From Schlesneria sp. (GTDB taxonomy: Bacteria; Planctomycetota; Planctomycetia; Planctomycetales; Planctomycetaceae): 64,000 nt of DNA. Positions 52,095-61,140 of this stretch are shown piece by piece. The position numbers and the translations under genes were made by a program. The notes beneath the pieces were generated by a model that saw nothing but the letters and a program-made list of their open reading frames with translations, had not been told where the DNA came from and ran no database searches. How positions within the stretch are numbered: the stretch's first letter is position 1; each line of letters opens with the position of its first letter. The DNA is taken from assembly GCA_028291515.1 (NCBI GenBank), contig JAQGHU010000107.1, positions 99,523 to 163,522 on the forward strand, in the 5' to 3' direction.

Positions 52095-53179
52095 ATCACT
52101 CTCTGGCTGCCATCTTTGACGGGACACCTGGCGCCATCGAAGTCCGTGATCTTCCGCTTCCCGAGTTGCACGGCGCAGAGATGCTGGTCCGAGTGCTGGG
52201 TTGCACGCTGTGCGGCAGCGATCTGCATAGTTTTGACGGCCGCAGATCTGTTCCGATCCCGACGATCCTGGGTCACGAAATCGTGGGCGAGATTGTCGCC
52301 TTCGGAGAGACTGCGTCGAGACGAGACTTCGCTCAGCGGGAATTGACCGTTGGTGATCGCATCACGTGGGCCATCGTGGCGTCCTGCGGAGACTGTTTCT
52401 ATTGCCAGCGAGACCTGCCACAAAAGTGCTTGCGATCGGTAAAGTATGGTCATGAAATCGTGCGGCCCGGCCAGGAATTGCTGGGGGGATTGGCCGAGCA
52501 TTGCCTGTTGGTACACGGCACGGCAGTCGTTCGCCTGCCGTCCGATCTGCCGTTGTCGGTGGCCTGCCCCGCGAATTGTGCCACAGCTACGATCGTCGCC
52601 GCACTCGAAGCAGCCGGCCCGTTGGAAAATCGAAACGTCTGCATCTTCGGAGCGGGAATGCTGGGACTGACAGCTTGCGCGATGGCTCGTTGCCAGGGCG
52701 CGGCGATTGTCGTCTGTGTTGAACCCGATGCGGCTCGCCGTCAGCGTGCGCTGAAGTTTGGTGCGACACATGTCAGCGACTGTGTGGACTTGGCCGCGAT
52801 GACGCGACAGGCCGGCTTACAACACGGATTCGATGCCGTGTTGGAACTGTCAGGGCATCCGTCGGCGTTCGACGCAGCGTGGCCGTTGATTCGAACGGGC
52901 GGGACGCTGGTGCTGGTGGGGTCGGTGTTCCCCGCTGCTCCAGTGCCGTTGTCCTTTGAGCAGATCGTTCGACGACAATTGACGATTCGCGGGATCCACA
53001 ACTACGCGCCACGCCACTTGTTGACGGCGGTTGAGTTCCTGTCACGGCATCACCACGACTATCCATTCGCGGAACTGGTGACGCAGTGGGTTCCACTGAC
53101 TTCGATCGCGGACGCATTCCAGCTGGCGAAAGACCCTGGCGCGATTCGGATCGGCGTTCATTCTCCGAACGTTCGATGA
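52091..53179 (+). CDS. Zinc alcohol dehydrogenase of phosphonate operons (HpnZ-like)
   Basis: A 362-residue medium-chain dehydrogenase. The catalytic zinc site starts with CTLCGSDLHSF and continues with GHEIVGEI; the structural zinc is held by CGDCFYCQRDLPQKC. The NAD(P) site is FGAGMLGLTACAMA followed by VCVEPDAARRQRALKFGA. The family TIGR03366 is recorded almost only in phosphonate catabolism operons, and its substrate is not established; acetaldehyde from PhnX or a hydroxyalkylphosphonate are candidates. Its start lies inside the transporter's stop codon, so both are translated together. Confidence 0.9.
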   Translation: MNHSLAAIFDGTPGAIEVRDLPLPELHGAEMLVRVLGCTLCGSDLHSFDGRRSVPIPTILGHEIVGEIVAFGETASRRDFAQRELTVGDRITWAIVASCGDCFYCQRDLPQKCLRSVKYGHEIVRPGQELLGGLAEHCLLVHGTAVVRLPSDLPLSVACPANCATATIVAALEAAGPLENRNVCIFGAGMLGLTACAMARCQGAAIVVCVEPDAARRQRALKFGATHVSDCVDLAAMTRQAGLQHGFDAVLELSGHPSAFDAAWPLIRTGGTLVLVGSVFPAAPVPLSFEQIVRRQLTIRGIHNYAPRHLLTAVEFLSRHHHDYPFAELVTQWVPLTSIADAFQLAKDPGAIRIGVHSPNVR

Positions 53180-53349
53180 GACTTGTCATTCAGGATAGTG
53201 ATCGCGATTTCTGATCGCAGCGGTTTCAACGCGGCGACTTCGATATGGCCGTGTCCTTGACCGACGGCATGGCGACTGCGAAGACGGTGACACCGTGGCA
53301 AGCATGGCACCCAAATCGAAATCTGAATGCCATCGTTGCCCACCGTCAT

Positions 53350-54705
53350 TTAGTTCACAGCCCGCAGGCGAACTCGAACCGGTGGGCTCTCGTCGGCTGC
53401 GGCTTCGGCTCGGTTGGTTTCGATTGGCTCGAACGCCTCATCGGCGGTTCTTCGCTTCTGTTCCGCCTTCGGTCCCAACTCGACCGCGCGGATCACTTTC
53501 CGATGCACGACTGGCTGCACCTGATCGTAGTCGTCATCCAGGGGATGACTTTGAACCTTCCGCTTCTTTGGTATTTCATCCAGCGTCATATCAGACTGGC
53601 GCCGGACGGCAGATGTTCGCGGGCTTGTGCGTGGTGCGACTGGCGCATCGTCTGCGAGGGGATGCGAACGGCGTTCGGTTGTCGCAGGCTTGCGGCTTAT
53701 TGTCCGCTCGTCGTCGGAATCGTCTTCCAACTGCTGCAGTTTTGCCGATCCGGCTTCGTCGTCGTCGACACTTTCCATCGAACGCATCTTGATGCGGGTT
53801 CGATTCTCCGATGGTTGCTGGGCTGGTACTTCTTCGAGCAACCGTGGCGGCGGCGCTGGCAGGGTTGCCCGTGCCGGTTTCGCTGCCGGAACTTGTTGTG
53901 TTTGTTGGAGTGCCTGCAGTTGCTGCACCATTTGTTCCAGTTGAGCCATCCGAGCATCAGCCTCGGTCAGCGGTTTAACTTCGTCGACCTCATAGCTAGC
54001 CTGCTGAATTGCTGATTTCGGCGAAACCTTCGGATTCTCTGTCGCGTTACCCGGAACTCCATCTTTGGCGTTGAGGACGATGGTCGTCGTGCGGCGCCGA
54101 TTGTTGACCGAGGTCAGATCTTCAGGAGTAGTCTGTTCCACACGCGAATCGCTGGTGGACGATTTCACAGGACCTTTCTTGGCGTCCCCGTAACCAAACA
54201 ATTCGATGGACGTCATCTCCGAGAAGAGCGCTGGACCTTGGTTCTCGGGGGGGGTCAGACGCAATCGTAAAGCACAGGTGGCATCGCTGGCCCCTTTTCT
54301 CATATACGGGATGAAGACGTTGTAGCAGGGACCCAATGAACCGTAACTGTAGTGCTGTGCCCAGGCTTCACTGTCAAAGTTGAACTCATGCAGCGGCTTG
54401 CCCTGCTCTTCGGATGTCCCATGATCATCGAACAAATAGACCTTGACGTCTCCTTCGACGGACACTGGTAACGATTTGCCGGTCAGAAAGAGGATCTGAC
54501 CCGCAAAACCCTGGCACGGCATTCCTTTGGGATCACGTCCTTCGGCCGGCTCCCACAAGCAGACAATCTTGATCGCGGGATTGCGAGCGGATGCTTTGCG
54601 CGACCGAAAGTCGATCTTCGACAAGTTGATCGTCGCGCAACCCACCGTGGTCGTCAGTAGCCAGACGGCCAGCAGACACGAGATGGTTCGATTCGCACGC
54701 GACAT
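53350..54705 (-). CDS. Lipoprotein of unknown function downstream of the secretin
   Basis: A 451-residue protein with a lipoprotein signal: hydrophobic stretch LLAVWLLTTTVGC, the lipidated Cys being residue 23. A folded part (about 30-170: IVCLWEPAEGRDPKGMPCQGFAGQILFLTG and FNFDSEAWAQHYSYGSLGPCYNVFIPYM) is conserved-looking; the following 280 residues are a disordered, charged tail rich in R, P and Q, with a coiled stretch AQLEQMVQQLQALQQTQQ at about 240-260. It follows the secretin by 65 bases. A pilotin or accessory role for the secretin is possible by position only. Confidence 0.7.
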   Translation of the reverse strand: MSRANRTISCLLAVWLLTTTVGCATINLSKIDFRSRKASARNPAIKIVCLWEPAEGRDPKGMPCQGFAGQILFLTGKSLPVSVEGDVKVYLFDDHGTSEEQGKPLHEFNFDSEAWAQHYSYGSLGPCYNVFIPYMRKGASDATCALRLRLTPPENQGPALFSEMTSIELFGYGDAKKGPVKSSTSDSRVEQTTPEDLTSVNNRRRTTTIVLNAKDGVPGNATENPKVSPKSAIQQASYEVDEVKPLTEADARMAQLEQMVQQLQALQQTQQVPAAKPARATLPAPPPRLLEEVPAQQPSENRTRIKMRSMESVDDDEAGSAKLQQLEDDSDDERTISRKPATTERRSHPLADDAPVAPRTSPRTSAVRRQSDMTLDEIPKKRKVQSHPLDDDYDQVQPVVHRKVIRAVELGPKAEQKRRTADEAFEPIETNRAEAAADESPPVRVRLRAVN

Positions 54706-54770
54706 GAAAGACTCCGAATCAATTTAGCGACCGACCTGACGACACAAACACGATGGAGACCGGACCGAGA

Positions 54771-57700
54771 TTACTCAGGGGCGATTTTTTTGGGCTTCTT
54801 TTGGAACAAGCCGAGTGTCTTTGATTTCGATTCCCCCTTGGCCTGCTCGACACGATGGTCTTCTTCCGTGTATTGCAGCCGAGCGGACACGGGGTTGACG
54901 GCTGGATCACGAATGACCGATGTCGAAGGATCGATCTTGGGTTCCGGGGCTGGTGGCAGGTCTGTACCTGGAACTGGCGGCGGTGGAACTCGTTGCATTT
55001 CTGGCGGTGAACCTGGTGCCATCAGCGGAGTCGCCTTTGGATCGCTGAAGATGTCTTCGGGTTGGCACGGCAAGGCTCGCAGCGGACCGTGCAGTTCTTC
55101 TGCTTCGCTTTCAATGAAGTGGATGCGGCTCATTTCCACATCCTTAATCATTTCTTCGTCGATCGGACCACTGATGATTCGCGGCGTCAGGAAGACCAGC
55201 AGTTCGACGCGGCGAGTGGTTCGTGAGTCGTATCGGAACAAGTTTCCGAGAAGTGGGATTTCCGACAGGAACGGAGCTTTGTTTGTAAACGCTTCATCGC
55301 GAGTATTGATCAAGCCCCCGATGACAACTGTATTGCCGGTTGGCACGCTGATCGTCGTCTGCAGGCGGCTGATATCCAGGATTGGCGAGGTGACAGTTCG
55401 TCCGGTCGCATCGGTCGACAGCGGGACCCCTTGCTGGCGGTACTGACTGCGTTGAGCGTACAGCATCATGACGACATTGCCGTCGGCGGTGATTCGGGGC
55501 ATGACCTGCAATTGCACCCCGGCGTCCTTCTGAGTGACGGTTGGGGTGTTGACGCCAGTCGTTCCGTTGGCCGTAAAGCCGGTAATGATTGGGATGTTTT
55601 GGCCACTGAAGATTTCAGCCATCTGATTGTCCAGGGCTCGAATCTGTGGACGGCTAAGCACGGTGATCTTGCGGTGGGCCGACAGGGCTCGAATCAGCAC
55701 GTTGACGGCATCCGACCCGGCCGACAGAACCAAACCACCGAAGCCCAGGTCCGAGTTCACTCGACCGAGGGAGAAGTTCGTCAGGCCTTGTGCGGCGACA
55801 GTCGCTGCGTTGCTCGCATCGGGGGAAACGTTGTTACCCAGCGGCAGACTGGGATTGTTGAAGTTGAAGCCGGGGGTTCCGTCCAGCGACAACAGTCTAT
55901 TCTGAGACACCGTACTGGTCTGCGTTTGTGATGTCACCGTGCTGAATGTTTGCAGGTTGCTGACCGGGCTACGCTTGAACAGCGTTGGATCCTGGAAACC
56001 AAGCTCGATCCCGAATTCATCGGTGTTCTGCAGTTCGACTTCAACCAGCAGCGCCTGGATCACAACTTGACGTGGTTGCGCATCCAGTTTCAAGATCATG
56101 TTTTCAATGTTCTTGAAGTAGCGAGGGGTGGCACTCAGCAGCAGGCTGTTGTTCGTTGAGTCAGGAACAACAACGACTTCCTTTTCCATCTGCTCGACCG
56201 AGCTTTGCAGGTTCGGATCGGCTTGGGCGATATCGCGTTGTGACTGATAGAACTGAGCAATCGACTGAGCGATCGCCGTGGCTTGGCTATTCTGCAACCG
56301 AATCACGACGTTCTGACGAGCTCGCAGGTCGCTTTCGTCCAATCGCAACAGGATTGCTTCGACAACGCCCAGGGCGTCGCGAGCACCGACGGCGATCACG
56401 CTGTTCGTTCGTTTATCGACCGAGAATTTCAGCGGAACTAGGCTGCTGCTTGAATCGGCAGCCCCTTCCAAAGCGATCCCCAGATTTTGACGCTGTTGGT
56501 TGTTGCCGCCTTGTCCTTGCTGCTGGTTGTTGAACAGGGCGTTCAACTGGGTCACCATCAACTCGGCGTCGGCATTCGCCAACGTAAAGACCTTGATTTC
56601 AGAGACCGTGGTTGTGGGGCGATCGAGCTGTTTGATCAGTTCTTCGATCAACGACATGCTCTGTTCAGAGGCAGACACCACGAGGCTATTGACGCGGGCG
56701 TCTGGTGTGATGCGAATGTCGGCCAGGATTCCCGATCGAACGTTCTCGGCCCCGTTAATCGCCTTGATCGACAGCAGCACGGACTTTACATTCTTGAACT
56801 GCTCATCAATCTGAGCCTGGTTGATCCCTTGCAAACCACCTTGCTGTCCACCCCCGCCACCAGACGTGGGGGGAGAGATGACGCTTTGGATGGCGGCGTT
56901 CAGCACCGCAGCCAGTTCGGTCGCAAGGCCATTTTTTAAGGGAAAGATCCGAAGTTGATTAATCGCCGCGGTCTCATCACGGTCGATCTTCCGGATCAAC
57001 GTGGCGATCTCATCAAGATCACGGGGCTGGGCTCGCACGATCACGGCATTGGCTCGGGTGTCGGCGATGACCAGGACCCGAACACCCAGGTTGATGCGAT
57101 CCGCGTAGAAGCTCGTGATCAGTTCTTCGACCTGTGCCGCGATCGCGGTCTTCAAGCGGAAGACCTGAAACTCGGTCTGTGGATCGACTGGGCGGTCGAG
57201 TTCCTCGGCCAGATCCAAAATGGACTGCAAGTCGGCTTCGGGAGCGATGATTAACAGCGAATTCGGCTTGGAAATTGGCAGGATGGCGGCGTTTTGTCGT
57301 GGCTGCGTCGCCCGTCCAGGAAACTTCGTCAACCGGTCATAGACCGTAGTTAGCAGTTCGGACAGCGATTCAGCATCGACATTGCGAAGATACAACAGGT
57401 GTACCTTGGGAGCCGTCGCTTCGCTAAGCTTTTCAAGTTCGCGAATGACCCGCATCACCTGTTCGACATCTTTTTCGTTACCACGCAGAATCAAGATGCC
57501 CAGGTCGTCAATCGCTTCGATGTTGACTTCACCCTTCAGATTCCCGAGCACATCGCCGAGTGCTGGTGGCATGTTTGGCAACAGCGATCGTCGTTGCGGT
57601 GGCTGAGCGTCTTGAGGATCTTGTGGATCTGCGGCAGGTGCCTGCTCACCATTCTGAGCAACCCACAATGGTGGCTTCCCGGCCAGTGCTGCCTGTCGAG

Positions 57701-58913
57701 CGGCTCGCAATCGCTCAATTTCAACTGGCAACTGGCCCGCAATCTGGCAGACATACTTGGAACTGGCCGTCATATGAATCGGCTCAGCATCATCGAACGG
57801 ACGATCGAGTGTCCGCAGCAATTTGACGACCGCATCGGCTTCGCGCTGGGCACCATCGATCAGCAATTCGTCGTTACCTTCATCAATGGCAAGCGTCAGA
57901 TAGGATTCGTTCCGCAGGGCGACCTTGGCGGGATCAACGTCAGGATGAGGTGTCGATGTCGTGATCTTAAATGCGGGGAGTTTGTTACGTCCCGACGAGA
58001 TCAGTTGCGACCGTTTATTGAAAGTGCGATGGACCTGCTTTGACAGATCGACGACGTTACGGTGCCTGGGGCGGAAGATGACTCGAGCCGAGTTGGCGCC
58101 TTGGTCTTCTTCAAGCTGCGCCGGTGCGTCTCCTTCCAGCGTGTCTTCGTGAGCGACTTGCTGAACCGGTTTGACTCGCGGTTCCGTTCTCTTGACCGTT
58201 GGTTTTGCCCGTGGCTCGGGCGTTGTTTCCGCGGTAGCGTCGTCGCGTTTTGTGATCGAATCGACTCGCCGTTCGAACGGAGACGGGGCGGCAGGCTCGG
58301 TGGCGACGGCCTGTTGCACTTCTTGCTTGAGCGGCAGGATAGCTGGTGCATACCGTGGACGAGTCGACGGTAAGTCCAGCAGAATCAGGAAGTCACCCTT
58401 CTCGATCAAACGAAAGCCGAGTGGCTCGATATCCTTATTCAGAATCCGGACAGCGTCGTGGCGGTTATATTTGGTTGTGTCCCGACGGCTGTAGCGTCCC
58501 TTGGGAGCTCGGTCCATCACCAGTTCAGATTCGGTCGCCGCGGCGAGATCCTTAATTACCTTCTCCCACGCGACCGCGGTGTAGTTCAATTTGACCGACC
58601 GCATATCGGCTTCGGGCGAGTTGCCGCTGGCGGACGGCCCCATGGCGACCGGGCCCTCCTCTTCCGCCTCCCCTTTACCAGACTTGTCAGCCTTCGACGG
58701 CTTCTCGGCCTTCGTCCCTTTTTCAGCCTTCGTGGCTGCGGAGGCGAGCGGAGGCAGCGGCAAATCTAAGCCACCTCCCAGCGTCCACAGGAAAACGGAC
58801 GAAGCGGTCGCCAGTGACAAACTATGTATCGCGAGCGACATCGGTCGAAAGGCGAGTCGTCGTGACGGAGGCTTGTGATGGTCCATGCTGAGCCAATTCC
58901 GAGGGGAGATCAA
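54771..58913 (-). CDS. Giant secretin (type II secretion GspD-like)
   Basis: A 1380-residue outer-membrane channel protein, about twice the usual GspD length. The N-terminus has a signal-type stretch (SLAIHSLSLATASSVFLWTLG), then a Lys-rich region and an STN-like domain (about 107-185). Several secretin-N repeats follow (for example VHLLYLRNVDAESLSELLTTVYDRLT, FRLKTAIAAQVEELITSFY, FTLANADAELMVTQLNALF, VIRLQNSQATAIAQSIAQF). The pore domain covers about 1060-1270: VLSRPQIRALDNQMAEIFSGQ, VQLQVMPRITADGNVVMML, TVVIGGLI and FLSEIPLLGNLFRYDSRTTRRVELLVFLTPRII. The last 100 residues are Pro-rich. It would form the outer pore for the GspE-type system encoded at 14.9 kb. A second start at MDHHKPPSRR is possible. 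Confidence 0.93.
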   Translation of the reverse strand: MISPRNWLSMDHHKPPSRRLAFRPMSLAIHSLSLATASSVFLWTLGGGLDLPLPPLASAATKAEKGTKAEKPSKADKSGKGEAEEEGPVAMGPSASGNSPEADMRSVKLNYTAVAWEKVIKDLAAATESELVMDRAPKGRYSRRDTTKYNRHDAVRILNKDIEPLGFRLIEKGDFLILLDLPSTRPRYAPAILPLKQEVQQAVATEPAAPSPFERRVDSITKRDDATAETTPEPRAKPTVKRTEPRVKPVQQVAHEDTLEGDAPAQLEEDQGANSARVIFRPRHRNVVDLSKQVHRTFNKRSQLISSGRNKLPAFKITTSTPHPDVDPAKVALRNESYLTLAIDEGNDELLIDGAQREADAVVKLLRTLDRPFDDAEPIHMTASSKYVCQIAGQLPVEIERLRAARQAALAGKPPLWVAQNGEQAPAADPQDPQDAQPPQRRSLLPNMPPALGDVLGNLKGEVNIEAIDDLGILILRGNEKDVEQVMRVIRELEKLSEATAPKVHLLYLRNVDAESLSELLTTVYDRLTKFPGRATQPRQNAAILPISKPNSLLIIAPEADLQSILDLAEELDRPVDPQTEFQVFRLKTAIAAQVEELITSFYADRINLGVRVLVIADTRANAVIVRAQPRDLDEIATLIRKIDRDETAAINQLRIFPLKNGLATELAAVLNAAIQSVISPPTSGGGGGQQGGLQGINQAQIDEQFKNVKSVLLSIKAINGAENVRSGILADIRITPDARVNSLVVSASEQSMSLIEELIKQLDRPTTTVSEIKVFTLANADAELMVTQLNALFNNQQQGQGGNNQQRQNLGIALEGAADSSSSLVPLKFSVDKRTNSVIAVGARDALGVVEAILLRLDESDLRARQNVVIRLQNSQATAIAQSIAQFYQSQRDIAQADPNLQSSVEQMEKEVVVVPDSTNNSLLLSATPRYFKNIENMILKLDAQPRQVVIQALLVEVELQNTDEFGIELGFQDPTLFKRSPVSNLQTFSTVTSQTQTSTVSQNRLLSLDGTPGFNFNNPSLPLGNNVSPDASNAATVAAQGLTNFSLGRVNSDLGFGGLVLSAGSDAVNVLIRALSAHRKITVLSRPQIRALDNQMAEIFSGQNIPIITGFTANGTTGVNTPTVTQKDAGVQLQVMPRITADGNVVMMLYAQRSQYRQQGVPLSTDATGRTVTSPILDISRLQTTISVPTGNTVVIGGLINTRDEAFTNKAPFLSEIPLLGNLFRYDSRTTRRVELLVFLTPRIISGPIDEEMIKDVEMSRIHFIESEAEELHGPLRALPCQPEDIFSDPKATPLMAPGSPPEMQRVPPPPVPGTDLPPAPEPKIDPSTSVIRDPAVNPVSARLQYTEEDHRVEQAKGESKSKTLGLFQKKPKKIAPE

Positions 58914-59069
58914 CCGAACGGCAGTGACGCGGTAATGTTGACACAGTCGCGCCAGTCGTTGCTATCGGCAAAGTCAACCAAGCTGCTTGACCGCAAAAAC
59001 TCCGCACTCACCCCAAATTAAGGTTGGCGGGCAGGTCGCGTACAATCCCTTGCCAACGGCAGGTGAACG

Positions 59070-60047
59070 TCACTGGCGGCGAGGCCGCGGCGGCTCAAAG
59101 TGCCGGTATTCGCCCGTGCCATCGTTCAATGGGTCACCGACGTTCAGCAGATTTCGCACGAGTTGCATCATCCGAGTCTGACCACGCACCGAGAGGTGGA
59201 TCCCATCCACGGTGCAACCGTCGCCTGTCAGGACACGCAAAAACTGCCGACGAGGAATGAGCGGAACCTGATACCGCGTCGCCACCCGTCGCTGTACTTC
59301 ACAATAGCGCGCAGCCAAGGGCGGAAGCGGCAGTTCGAACATGACGACTTGCCATTGTTGTTTTTGAGTCTCTGCAAGTAGCCGATCGAGGTTTCGTTCG
59401 AAGTCAGCAACGGGCAGCCCTTCCAGCAGGTCGTTGCCGCCAATCTCCAGGATCAGGACCTCCGCAGCTTGCGAGTTCAGAAGTTCAACCTGTTGGCCGG
59501 CCGACTTCAGCGTCGCGCCAGGTTGAGAGGCATCGAAGACCTGCACCTTTGAGGTTCGCGCTAATTGTTTGGGCCACGTGTCTTCGCCGTCGTTCAGACC
59601 CGCCGTGACTGAATCGCCCACAACGGCCAGTGTCTTCACGGTCGATGTCAGGCTTGGCGAGAAGTGGTACGGTATCTCGCACAGAACCGCGACAATGGCC
59701 AAGCCTGCGAGAGCCAGCCTAAAGGAGTGTCCTTTCCCTCCTGAAGGGGCCTCGGTTGATTCAGCCGGTTGGCGTTTCCGGAATCGACCAACGATCGCGA
59801 TCAACAACAGGAGGACAAACGCCGCGATCACCAGCCAGGGAATCGGAGAGGGATCGGCAATCGCGCAAATCAAACTGATGCGACCACCGATGATCAGCCA
59901 ACGTCGTCCCTTACCGCTAGTACGACTTAATGCGACTTGAGCTGCAGCGAATGCCGTCAATCCCAGCAGATAGGCGTCACCACCAGCAAAGTGGTACATC
60001 GCCCATCGCAAGAAGATATTGGGTTCATCCACGCCCAAGTGCTCCAC
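59070..60047 (-). CDS. Membrane-anchored SGNH/GDSL hydrolase
   Basis: A 325-residue protein with three or four N-terminal membrane helices (to about residue 130) and an SGNH hydrolase domain after them. The blocks are TLAVVGDSVTAGL with the nucleophile Ser, a Gly in ASQPGAT, IGGNDLLEG with the Asn, and the Asp-His pair in VDGIHLSVRGQ. The domain likely faces the periplasm and removes acyl groups from lipids or glycans. It lies 16 bases after the redox protein gene, so the two are co-transcribed. The substrate is unknown. Confidence 0.85.
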   Translation of the reverse strand: MEHLGVDEPNIFLRWAMYHFAGGDAYLLGLTAFAAAQVALSRTSGKGRRWLIIGGRISLICAIADPSPIPWLVIAAFVLLLLIAIVGRFRKRQPAESTEAPSGGKGHSFRLALAGLAIVAVLCEIPYHFSPSLTSTVKTLAVVGDSVTAGLNDGEDTWPKQLARTSKVQVFDASQPGATLKSAGQQVELLNSQAAEVLILEIGGNDLLEGLPVADFERNLDRLLAETQKQQWQVVMFELPLPPLAARYCEVQRRVATRYQVPLIPRRQFLRVLTGDGCTVDGIHLSVRGQTRMMQLVRNLLNVGDPLNDGTGEYRHFEPPRPRRQ

Positions 60048-60063
60048 CTTCGTGCCGTGACAA

Positions 60064-61047
60064 TCAATGGGGTGCGATCGGACTATTCAGTGGACAAGCA
60101 AGTTCAACATAGTTGGGTCGATCGCCCGAGAATGCATGTCGATAGGCTTTGACGATTCGCCCGTCGCGGATCAGGAACGCGCCCGGCATTTGGAGAGCGC
60201 TGCCGACGATGCGTCCGAATCCGAAGCGAAAGACGGTTCCTTCGACTAGTGCCCGCCAAAAAGTGCGCGGACCAAACAACTCGGAGAGTGTCCCCAATCG
60301 AAGCTCCAAAGCTTGATAGACACGGCGAGTCGGATTGCTGACTTGATCGAATTCTTCGCACCCGTACTGACGCAGCATCTGCTGGCCCTGGTCAAGGGTT
60401 CCCATGTGGACGATGACAGGACGGACACCGGCCGCTTGAATCTCTGCCTTCTGTCGAGATAAGTCATCCAGGGCTTCGCGACAATACGTACATCCGGAAT
60501 GTCGCACGCAAACGACGAGGAGTTCCTGCCGCTGAGACAGTTCGTACATCGACTTGCCGGACCGAGTGCGTGCCTGCTTCAGCGCATCCACTAGCGTCAG
60601 CCCTGTGGAATTTCGTCGTGCGTCTTGGACACGAATCGCGTAGAAGATGATGGCGATGAAGGGAATCCACCAGATCAGATCATTGGTGAAAATGTTGATC
60701 CCCCACCACCATGGCAATTCTCCGATTGCGACCGCATACACGAACCCGATGGGGCCGAAGATCTTTCCCAACAGACCGACCAGGACGAGCGGCCACTGGT
60801 TCACGGGATCGCGGGCCGCCATCGCGAAGCCGATCCCATACACCGCGATCACCATGCCCAATGCTTGCAGGATGGACGGATAATTCGTCGATGCTATTCC
60901 CGCCAACCGAAACAACAGCTGCGGAAAGAACAGGGTAAACAGACCCCACGCCAAGTTATAAATCGCCGCTGCGTTCAGCACGCGCGGAATCCAAGCGGGA
61001 ATGTTGTCTTCTGCGCGGCTCTGATTCGTGACCGTTTCGACTGACAT
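60064..61047 (-). CDS. Membrane protein fused to an AhpC/TSA-type (SelL-like) redox domain
   Basis: A 327-residue protein. The first 140 residues have four membrane helices (for example NLAWGLFTLFFPQLLFRLAG, ALGMVIAVYGIGFAMAA, PLVLVGLLGKIFGPIGFVYAV, LIWWIPFIAIIFYAIRV). After a linker, residues 170-327 form a thioredoxin-fold peroxiredoxin-like domain with a CTYC redox motif (186-189; ELLVVCVRHSGCTYCREALDDL) and IVHMGTLDQGQQML, PGAFLIRDGRIVKAYRHAFSGDRPNY. The redox half is of the SelL/PRXL2 kind, in which the motif can be UxxU. The reaction is unknown. It forms an operon with the SGNH hydrolase. Confidence 0.78.
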   Translation of the reverse strand: MSVETVTNQSRAEDNIPAWIPRVLNAAAIYNLAWGLFTLFFPQLLFRLAGIASTNYPSILQALGMVIAVYGIGFAMAARDPVNQWPLVLVGLLGKIFGPIGFVYAVAIGELPWWWGINIFTNDLIWWIPFIAIIFYAIRVQDARRNSTGLTLVDALKQARTRSGKSMYELSQRQELLVVCVRHSGCTYCREALDDLSRQKAEIQAAGVRPVIVHMGTLDQGQQMLRQYGCEEFDQVSNPTRRVYQALELRLGTLSELFGPRTFWRALVEGTVFRFGFGRIVGSALQMPGAFLIRDGRIVKAYRHAFSGDRPNYVELACPLNSPIAPH

Positions 61048-61140
61048 GGCGACACCGTATGGAACGAGCGTATACTGCGCTCGAAGGGATCTGATTCCTT
61101 GAACCGCACTCGCTCCGGATCGTTAACCTGGCGGCCCCGA

